Assembly (NCBI GenBank): GCA_009930445.1
Contig: RZYD01000064.1
Location: forward strand, 1-10,005
Length of the DNA stretch: 10,005 nucleotides
DNA from: Bacteroidia bacterium
Lineage (GTDB): Bacteria > Bacteroidota > Bacteroidia > Bacteroidales > BM520
Direction: 5' to 3'
The position numbers were made by a program, and so were the translations under genes. How positions within the stretch are numbered: the stretch's first letter is position 1; each line of letters begins with the position of its first letter. Under the pieces are notes generated by a model. The model was given only the letters and a program-made list of their open reading frames with translations. It made no database searches and was not told the DNA's origin. This document shows, piece after piece, positions 1 through 5,889 of the stretch.

Positions 1-137
1 GGTGTAAGAAAAGTAATCCGAAAATTACCCTCCGTAATTTCGTTAGAAAAATAATCCCCTTGCTGTGCTCTTCCCGGAAGGGAAAAACCTATCATTAAGA
101 ACAAAATCATTCCATAACAAAAACGCTCTTTTCTCAT
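1..137 (-). CDS. 5' end of an exported protein of unknown function (partial, cut by left edge)
   Basis: The minus strand is open from an ATG at 137 to the window edge, giving 45 complete codons. The protein begins MRKERFCYGM, continues with a hydrophobic stretch (ILFLMIGFSL, residues 11-20) and reaches PGRAQQ at 21-26. This is a typical signal peptide: basic n-region, hydrophobic core, then an A-Q cleavage site of the form common in Bacteroidota. The mature part starts near QGDYFSNEITEGNFRITFLT and then runs off the window, so the function cannot be named. The ATG at 137 is preferred because in-frame ATGs at 110 and 95 would remove the basic n-region, and one at 167 would add ten polar residues ahead of it. 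It is transcribed divergently from the barrel gene. No lipobox cysteine is seen at the cleavage site. The signal peptide is convincing, but only a fragment of the gene is present. Confidence 0.72.
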   Translation of the reverse strand, partial: MRKERFCYGMILFLMIGFSLPGRAQQGDYFSNEITEGNFRITFLT

Positions 138-144
138 ACCTGAA

Positions 145-152
145 CAAAGATA
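145..152 (-). promoter_or_regulatory. Candidate -7 promoter element for the left-edge gene
   Basis: On the minus strand these bases read TATCTTTG, an exact match to the Bacteroidota -7 consensus TAnnTTTG. No clean -33 TTG lies 19-21 bp upstream; the nearest bases there are TTTC-like. The box ends only 7 bp before the ATG at 137, so the transcript would have almost no leader. The element could instead be a chance match, or the start codon could lie elsewhere. Confidence 0.35.
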
Positions 153-211
153 TTCTTTCTGCTGCATTTTCAGAAACAGAACGAAAAATTCTTTCCCCCA
201 AAATTAATAAA

Positions 212-242
212 TTGACTTTCCCTTCATTTATGCTGATATTTG
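212..242 (+). promoter_or_regulatory. Candidate promoter for the barrel / coiled-coil gene pair
   Basis: A TTG at 212-214 (within ATTGAC) lies 20 bp upstream of GATATTTG at 235-242. The latter matches the Bacteroidota -7 consensus TAnnTTTG at five of six fixed positions. The spacing fits the known -33/-7 arrangement. Transcription would start near 248-250, giving a leader of roughly 30 bases before the ATG at 282. The leader ends in an A-rich CAAAAAGATCATA rather than a Shine-Dalgarno sequence, as is usual in this phylum. Confidence 0.5.
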
Positions 243-249
243 TATATCA
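234..249. repeat. 16-bp dyad symmetry over the -7 box (possible operator)
   Basis: TGATAT (234-239) and ATATCA (244-249) are exact reverse complements around a TTGT spacer. The dyad covers the candidate -7 element at 235-242 and the expected transcription start. A regulator bound here would block the promoter, which is the inference behind calling it a possible operator. The arms are short and AT-rich, so chance is a real alternative. Confidence 0.35.
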
Positions 250-281
250 ACAACTTAACAACTAACGTCAAAAAGATCATA

Positions 282-1949
282 ATGATTCACCGACGTTTTA
301 TTATTTTTCTAATTGCCATGGTACTCCTGGATTACCTCTACGGACAGGAACAAAAACGTCCTGTTACTTTCACCGGGTCTAACCGGATCTCCCTGTATTC
401 CTCCAACCGCCAAGGGATATATACTGCGGTTCCCCAATTCTATTTAGAAAATTCCTTTTCTTCGACCCTCACGCTACTGGGTCTGCCCCTTTCTTCGTCA
501 TTCTTCTTTTATTCAGAAAAAAATTCCGGCATCAGTCCCTATTTTTTCTACAACATTCGCATACAACGCGGGCTCTTTCGCAAAGAAAAATTTCCTGAAA
601 TGCCGCGTTGGGCCTCCACCCTTATAGCGTCGACTGAACAACTGGAAATAGGGAATACCCATCCGGTGTATTCCCCCCTTATACTTACAGGAATTGGATT
701 ACGCGGCATTAATGTGGCCATTGTGCCGGGAAATCTATATCTTGCTTTCGCCCATGGGACTCTCCAGCACGCGATTCATGCTTTTCAGCGTATCCAGATA
801 AATTCCTCCGCACCCCAAATTACCTATGCAAGTATCGGATACGGAAAAAACACAGAAACACATTTTCGCCTGTCAGTACTGAAAGCCCATGATCAAAAAA
901 ATACAGATGCAACCCGAGAAGAAAACCTCCGACGCGAAAACCTGGTAGTGGGGCCAAAACTTCATCTTTCCCTGTTCAACAAGAAATGGATATTCACAGC
1001 TGAAGGAGCGGCCTCCTTACTAACGCGAAATTCATCAGGCACTGCTTTAGGTGCGTATCTTCCTGTAAAACTGGATTTTCTGGCGCCGGTTATTACACTT
1101 AACGCCACATCACAAATTGACTTTGCTTATCGTATTTTTACCCATCTCTCATTTCAAAGCACCAAAATAAGTGCAAAAATACAACGTATCGGTTCCGGAT
1201 ATCACACAATGGGCACACCGGCATTGCGTAACGATTTGTTTCTGGCAGACGCCAGAATCACCCAAACGCTTTTCAAAAAAGCGATAACGCTAACCGGATC
1301 CTTTCAAAAAGGATACGACAACCTGATTCAGTGGAAAGATTATTCCACGTTAAAGACATCGTACAGCCTTTCTGCAACTTACCGAAAAATTAAACAGCCC
1401 CATTTCACCATTGCCTACGCACCCTACAATCTGTATCAACAATCGCTCGTCAGCGATAAATATGTGCGTACTTCCCTGTTAACCCTCTCTTCCGGATATA
1501 CTTCAGCCCTTGCCCGGTGCCGGGTTTCATCCACAGTATCGTTTATCCGGATGCTGAACAGCACTTTTTACAATACCACACAATTTTTTCTAAAGACAAA
1601 CACGCTATCTCTTACCGGGAATATGAGGTTTCCAAAATCATTGGTTCTCTACGCATCGGCCAACCTGAGTTTCCGAACTTTTCAGCATACAGAAAAAAAC
1701 GTATATACGTATCACCTCAAGGTACACTACGGAAACCGGGGAAAGTGGCAAAACAGCCTTGTATGTGCATGGGCTTCCCATGAAACAAAAGGAGAAAAAC
1801 TCAGGCTTCAATACCAAAGTATCCTTCCCATTTCAAAGTGGATGCAGGCTGAGCTTACACTGGCATACAATGCATTTATCGGAGCAATACAACCCATCAA
1901 GCCTGGTGGTGAATGGATCTCCTCGTTACATCTTATTGTTAAATGGTAA
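282..1949 (+). CDS. Predicted outer-membrane beta-barrel protein, uncharacterised Bacteroidota family
   Basis: This 555-residue protein begins MIHRRFIIFLIAMVLLDYLY and reaches GQEQ near residue 21: a signal peptide with a basic start, hydrophobic core and likely cleavage around residues 20-22. The remainder alternates polar and hydrophobic or aromatic residues in short strands separated by turns (for example LTLSSGYTSALARCRVSSTVSF, 400-421). It ends in SSLHLIVKW, an aromatic C-terminal strand as outer-membrane barrels have for BAM recognition. No TonB plug, OmpA or TPR domain is visible. Segments such as LTGIGLRGINVAIVPGNLYL (135-154), ASIGYGKNTETHFRLSVLKA (183-202) and ENLVVGPKLHLSLF (219-232) resemble, from memory, an uncharacterised family of Bacteroidota barrels; I could not check this. 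A start at 240 is possible, but the ATG at 282 places the basic residues correctly for export. The next gene begins 11 bp after the stop, which suggests co-transcription and a shared task in the envelope. Confidence 0.8.
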   Translation: MIHRRFIIFLIAMVLLDYLYGQEQKRPVTFTGSNRISLYSSNRQGIYTAVPQFYLENSFSSTLTLLGLPLSSSFFFYSEKNSGISPYFFYNIRIQRGLFRKEKFPEMPRWASTLIASTEQLEIGNTHPVYSPLILTGIGLRGINVAIVPGNLYLAFAHGTLQHAIHAFQRIQINSSAPQITYASIGYGKNTETHFRLSVLKAHDQKNTDATREENLRRENLVVGPKLHLSLFNKKWIFTAEGAASLLTRNSSGTALGAYLPVKLDFLAPVITLNATSQIDFAYRIFTHLSFQSTKISAKIQRIGSGYHTMGTPALRNDLFLADARITQTLFKKAITLTGSFQKGYDNLIQWKDYSTLKTSYSLSATYRKIKQPHFTIAYAPYNLYQQSLVSDKYVRTSLLTLSSGYTSALARCRVSSTVSFIRMLNSTFYNTTQFFLKTNTLSLTGNMRFPKSLVLYASANLSFRTFQHTEKNVYTYHLKVHYGNRGKWQNSLVCAWASHETKGEKLRLQYQSILPISKWMQAELTLAYNAFIGAIQPIKPGGEWISSLHLIVKW

Positions 1950-1960
1950 TACTTTATCCC

Positions 1961-4900
1961 ATGAAAAAAACAATTTTCTTATGTCTTTTGTTGGTCTGGG
2001 CCGTTGCAACCCCAATAATAGCGCAACAATACGGAGAAATAATAATTCAGGTGAATCTTCCACCGGCCGGTCAGCTTTATCCGGAAGAATTATTTCAATC
2101 GGTTGTATTAATAAATCAAAATGAAACCGCGGCATACCTTCGAATTCATGCTACAGCCGAAGAAGCGGAAGAGGGTTTAATTTTCGAAGCCACCAGTGCT
2201 GTTTTTGAAGTGCCAACGGGGAATTATTATGTTACCGAACAAGATGTTATGCCGGGAGAGATCCAATACAGAAACCAGCAATATGAATCCTATATTATCC
2301 AGACAGGAAGCCTGCCAGCCGGGATTTACACGCTTTGTTTGTTTGCCCATGATGCAGAAACAGACCTTCTGTTGGGGGAAGAGTGTGTCGAACATCGGAT
2401 AACCAATTCATCCCCACCCGAATTAATTCTCCCGCCCAACCAGGAAACGGTGACAGAAACCTATCCTATCTTTGTTTGGAATCCCCCTATTCCTCCACCA
2501 CTCATGCACCTTCCGGAGTATCAATTTACTCTCACAGAAATCCCTCCGGAGATGCTTCCGGAAGAAGCCATCGCCCTTCACCCGGCCTGGATACAACTCT
2601 CATCGGTTGAAAGTCCGTTTCTGGAATACCCGCCGGAAGCACGAGAGATGATTACAGGAAAGCACTATGCATGGCAAGTCCGATCAGTAATGAACGGATT
2701 TCCCTTGGGTGAAAACGGAGGCTTCAGTGAAATCTTTTCCTTCTTCTATATGCCACTGATTAATGGCAGGGATATCCGCCTCACAACGCCCGGAATCGAT
2801 GCGTTGATATCAAGCTCTACCCCCGATTACACCTGGGAACCCGTGGAATGGGACAACGCCCGGTACACCTTTTGGCTATGGACAATAACCGGGGAGATAG
2901 AGGAGAAATTAGCTGCCGGAGCAGAAATAACATACGCTTTGCTATCGGACTTTGTCCCGTATTACATGGAAGAAAACCTGGTTGAGACCAACTATGGTTA
3001 TCCCGTTTCTGCGCCGTCACTGGAAACGGAAAAAAGTTACTACTGGGCCATCACCGCTACAGGACCGGCAGGTAACATGGCAGAAAGCACACCCCGCCGA
3101 CATACCTACCGTGATGAAACAATGGCTCCCTGCGATACTACCGAAGTAAACTTTCGTATCCGAATCACCCTCGACAGCATCTCTAATGCATTGTGCAACC
3201 TGAATAGCGGCGTGACAGACTCATTAATGCAATGCTACAAATCGCTGGAACAACAAATGTGGATCCGCGACAGCCTGCAGGGTAATCTGGATGCCGCTTT
3301 ACAGTTTCAACAAAACCTAAATGCCTTACAAGGCGGGGCTACCGTTGCCCTTACTGGTCAAATAAGTCAAACCCAATCCCTTCAAAGTGATGAACCGGGT
3401 TGTGCCGGGGCCTGGGAAAATAAGTTTTATTCGCGCTATGTTATGCCCCATCCCACGGCACAACGGCAATCCATTTATAACCAATATGTCGGGCGGTACA
3501 ACCGCCGTTTTGAAAAGTGTAAGCAGAAACGGGAAAAATGGCTTTCCGAAGACAAAGAAAAAATCAACACCTATTATAACCAGCAATTGAAAGACCTCAA
3601 AGCCATCCTACAGGCCAATCAAAATGCGTTACACGATCAAAACAAAAAAATCGTGGAGCAAAAAAACAACCTGTCAAGCCTTCAGCAACAACTTTTATCT
3701 GCATTATGCCAAATCGATGTGCATTGGAACAGTTTCCTTCACTACCTCGATTCGAATAAAATTTGCATAAAGTGTGGAAAAGTGTATTACATGAAGCCCC
3801 CTGATTTGCAAATAATGGATCACTGTCTGGATTCGCTGTATAATAAAATACGGAGAAAACTTGCTGATATTCAAAGACCGGAGAATCAGCATGAACTACA
3901 GGAAATCGCAGATGATTACTTTAATTATACCGGATTATCCAAAGAAAAAAACCAACTTGATTCCCTCTCCTCCGCCTTCCAGTCGATGGTTTCACAATGG
4001 AATAATCAATCACAGGTGGTAAAACTGGCTCACCCCTGTTGTCAAAGTCCTGCCGCTCTGGCAGGAGGCCGCTATTTGTACGGACATCAGAACAAACCCT
4101 ACCACAATGAATCGATCTATGGCCTCAGAATGGGCCTTGGAAATTCAGGCATGGTGGTACTTCCGGCTGATCCGCAAAACATGGGAGATCCGGGCTTCAG
4201 AAGCCAATATTATCAGGCTAAACGGGAATTTTACACCCGAAGGTACGCACTCTCCAAAGAAATTGACAAATCGTTACGCAAGCTTAAAAACGGATCCGGA
4301 GGTACAAAATCGCTTATTAATGGGTTAAAAGATCCACGTGCCGTACAATTGCACGGACGGGTAAAGGCGGTATCACATCATAATAACACTGCCGATAGTC
4401 TTACCCATGAGCTGGAGGAATTGTTGAATGCAGCGGCAAATTGCTACGACAACCGCATACAAAACAACCAGCACAGGAGATATATCACCCTGCATCATCA
4501 ATGTTTCACTTTTAAACAATGTATAACCCTGTTGGATGAAGCCTTTGCTCAATACCTCGACTCACTGAACCATTACCGCAATTATCTTAACCATGCTACA
4601 GATCAGGCAAGAATGGCACTTGCCGGATTAGAAAAAACAAGAGACAACCTCAACACCAGACAGCAAAATCTGAATGAAAAAATCAACAGGATGCAAAACG
4701 AATTAAACACGATTAAAGAAACATCCGTAAGACAAAACATTCAGGGGCAACTCGATCAGCTAAAGCAAAACAGAAATGAAGTTAATCAGTTGCTTAATAA
4801 TCTGGATGCTCAGATTCTACAAACAAAACGCGACCTGCACCGTTTGGAAATGAATGTGGGATCCCTCACGGCAGCAGTTCATCCACGACCCGTCGCCTCT

Positions 4901-5776
4901 GTTGATGACTGTGAGGTGGAGCGTCAGGCGGTGCGGGGGGCACAACAAAACGCAGGCAATGAAGCCCGCAGAATTTCAGGCCTTTCCAATGCAATTGATG
5001 CGGAGAACAGAAGAACGCAAACGGCGGCAAATCATATTTCCGACGAGCTGTCCCGGGCCGATTCCAATGCCACAGGAATTGGCAGCGCCATTCAGGAACA
5101 ACTGGAAGAGGAACGAAATAAAGAAGAAGAGGAAAAATTAAGAAAAGAACGCCAAATCAAAGGAATCTGCACCCGACTACTGGCTGAATACTACGATGCC
5201 AATGCTCCGGGGAATCATGTCCTTGATTCACTCGCCACAGCCTATGAATTTCTTTCCGGACAAATCGACCAACTCCCGGGGGGCATGAATGAATTTATGG
5301 ATCAAATCAAAGATTTTAAAGCCCGTATTGATGAAGCCAAAGAAACCATCGAGGATATTATAACCCTCCTTTCCGGCGTTCACGGAAACCCTTCAAACCA
5401 ACAACGAACTGCCGCTTTTGCCCAGGTGTTGAAATATGCTGCCGAATTTGGTGATCGTGTACCCGGGTTTGGAGATATGATTAGCTTTTATGCCTCTGCC
5501 TACGAAGAAGCAATCGCGGCGTTATATCAAATAATGAACGTAATTTTGGAACCCATAAAAAAAGTGATTGATAATGAAACCCGGATAATCTGTCCCGATA
5601 CTTCATGGCAAGGAAAAACACTCGACCAGATTGTTAATCAATTGTGGGAAGAATCCTTTACCCGGCAATCCTTCGGTTCCCTGAGCCTCGAACAAAAAAA
5701 GGCCCTGGAATCCTATTTTAAACAGAAAGCAAAAATTGCAATCCTCAACTGTTGTCTCGATAAACTGAACAAATAA
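1961..5776 (+). CDS. Giant exported protein: N-terminal Ig/Fn3-like modules plus long cysteine-bearing coiled coil; function unknown
   Basis: The protein has 1271 residues. Residues 1-21 (MKKTIFLC...ATPIIA, then QQYGE) form a clear signal peptide with no lipobox cysteine. Residues 24-148 form a beta-rich domain ending in LPAGIYTLCLFAHDAETD. Two Ig/Fn3-like modules follow: 150-265 (PPELILPPNQETVTETYPIF, later YAWQVRSV) and 266-388 (PDYTWEPVEW, later YYWAITATGPAG). From about 395 the chain is mostly helical and coiled-coil, best seen at 530-600, 860-970 and 1000-1065, with a charged run EEERNKEEEEKLRKERQ. There are 21 cysteines after the signal peptide, including a CIKCG pair (602/605) and CC pairs at 693-694 and 1264-1265. 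No T9SS sorting domain, enzyme motif or membrane anchor is seen. The N-terminal part recalls TANFOR-type Bacteroidota surface proteins, a memory-based and unverified link. A start at 1943 would overlap the barrel gene by 7 bp; 1961 gives the better signal peptide. Probable operon partner of the barrel. Confidence 0.85.
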   Translation: MKKTIFLCLLLVWAVATPIIAQQYGEIIIQVNLPPAGQLYPEELFQSVVLINQNETAAYLRIHATAEEAEEGLIFEATSAVFEVPTGNYYVTEQDVMPGEIQYRNQQYESYIIQTGSLPAGIYTLCLFAHDAETDLLLGEECVEHRITNSSPPELILPPNQETVTETYPIFVWNPPIPPPLMHLPEYQFTLTEIPPEMLPEEAIALHPAWIQLSSVESPFLEYPPEAREMITGKHYAWQVRSVMNGFPLGENGGFSEIFSFFYMPLINGRDIRLTTPGIDALISSSTPDYTWEPVEWDNARYTFWLWTITGEIEEKLAAGAEITYALLSDFVPYYMEENLVETNYGYPVSAPSLETEKSYYWAITATGPAGNMAESTPRRHTYRDETMAPCDTTEVNFRIRITLDSISNALCNLNSGVTDSLMQCYKSLEQQMWIRDSLQGNLDAALQFQQNLNALQGGATVALTGQISQTQSLQSDEPGCAGAWENKFYSRYVMPHPTAQRQSIYNQYVGRYNRRFEKCKQKREKWLSEDKEKINTYYNQQLKDLKAILQANQNALHDQNKKIVEQKNNLSSLQQQLLSALCQIDVHWNSFLHYLDSNKICIKCGKVYYMKPPDLQIMDHCLDSLYNKIRRKLADIQRPENQHELQEIADDYFNYTGLSKEKNQLDSLSSAFQSMVSQWNNQSQVVKLAHPCCQSPAALAGGRYLYGHQNKPYHNESIYGLRMGLGNSGMVVLPADPQNMGDPGFRSQYYQAKREFYTRRYALSKEIDKSLRKLKNGSGGTKSLINGLKDPRAVQLHGRVKAVSHHNNTADSLTHELEELLNAAANCYDNRIQNNQHRRYITLHHQCFTFKQCITLLDEAFAQYLDSLNHYRNYLNHATDQARMALAGLEKTRDNLNTRQQNLNEKINRMQNELNTIKETSVRQNIQGQLDQLKQNRNEVNQLLNNLDAQILQTKRDLHRLEMNVGSLTAAVHPRPVASVDDCEVERQAVRGAQQNAGNEARRISGLSNAIDAENRRTQTAANHISDELSRADSNATGIGSAIQEQLEEERNKEEEEKLRKERQIKGICTRLLAEYYDANAPGNHVLDSLATAYEFLSGQIDQLPGGMNEFMDQIKDFKARIDEAKETIEDIITLLSGVHGNPSNQQRTAAFAQVLKYAAEFGDRVPGFGDMISFYASAYEEAIAALYQIMNVILEPIKKVIDNETRIICPDTSWQGKTLDQIVNQLWEESFTRQSFGSLSLEQKKALESYFKQKAKIAILNCCLDKLNK

Positions 5777-5780
5777 AAAA

Positions 5781-5825
5781 CGTCATTTTGACACTCAAAG
5801 CCACGTAAAATATGGCATTTTGTCA
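5781..5825. repeat. Two CATTTTG dyad-like elements 32 bp apart upstream of clpB
   Basis: The 13-mers CGTCATTTTGACA (5781-5793) and TGGCATTTTGTCA (5813-5825) agree at 10 of 13 positions. Each has dyad character: GTCA-TTT-TGAC is exact in the first, and TGGCA-TTT-TGTCA has one mismatch in the second. Their 32-bp offset is about three helical turns, so both would face the same side of DNA. The second copy ends three bases before a candidate -33 element. That layout suits a regulator of clpB, but the bases also form the arms of the hairpin annotated here. Confidence 0.4.
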
Positions 5826-5831
5826 TTTTTT
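5789..5831 (+). terminator. Candidate imperfect Rho-independent terminator after the giant gene
   Basis: TGACA (5789-5793) pairs with TGTCA (5821-5825), and AAAGCCA (5797-5803) pairs with TGGC plus TTT (5813-5820, one bulged A). A CTC bulge lies on the left and the loop has 9 bases. Six T residues follow at 5826-5831. The hairpin begins 12 bases after the stop at 5776. The bulges and AT-rich pairs make it weak. The same bases could instead be protein-binding sites for clpB. Confidence 0.35.
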
Positions 5832-5861
5832 GATTCATTCTTTGATTTGGAAAAATTTTTG
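5829..5861 (+). promoter_or_regulatory. Candidate clpB promoter
   Basis: TTTG at 5829-5832 lies 21 bp upstream of AATTTTTG at 5854-5861, which matches the -7 consensus TAnnTTTG at five of six fixed positions. Transcription would start around 5867-5870, giving a leader of about 20 bases. No Shine-Dalgarno is evident before the ATG; the leader ends in A-rich CCAAAAAAGAGCGACA. The surrounding sequence is T-rich, so other registers are possible. No CIRCE element is present. Confidence 0.35.
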
Positions 5862-5889
5862 ATCGCCGGGAAACCAAAAAAGAGCGACA

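Noticed and set aside
1..54. Plus-strand frame reading GVRKVIRKLPSVISLEK then stop, as the end of an upstream gene
   Set aside because: Only 17 codons are visible and they lie opposite the better-supported minus-strand signal-peptide gene.
65..265. Plus-strand 66-codon open frame with GTG start
   Set aside because: It overlaps the signal peptide of the minus-strand gene and the promoter of the barrel gene, has no recognisable features, and uses a weak start.
1943..1960. Upstream ATG of the giant gene, overlapping the barrel stop
   Set aside because: It would add MVILYP before the basic MKK of a clean signal peptide; the ATG at 1961 is more natural. It cannot be fully excluded.
1517..2124. 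Two alternative plus-strand frames across the end of the barrel gene and the start of the giant gene
   Set aside because: They are shadows of the barrel and giant genes in other frames, with no signal peptide or domain pattern.
3761..3775. CIKCG as a c-type haem-binding site
   Set aside because: The required histidine after the second cysteine is missing (CxxCG, not CxxCH).
5789..5800. TGACACTC as half of a CIRCE heat-shock element
   Set aside because: The left half matches poorly and the GAGTGCTAA right half is absent.
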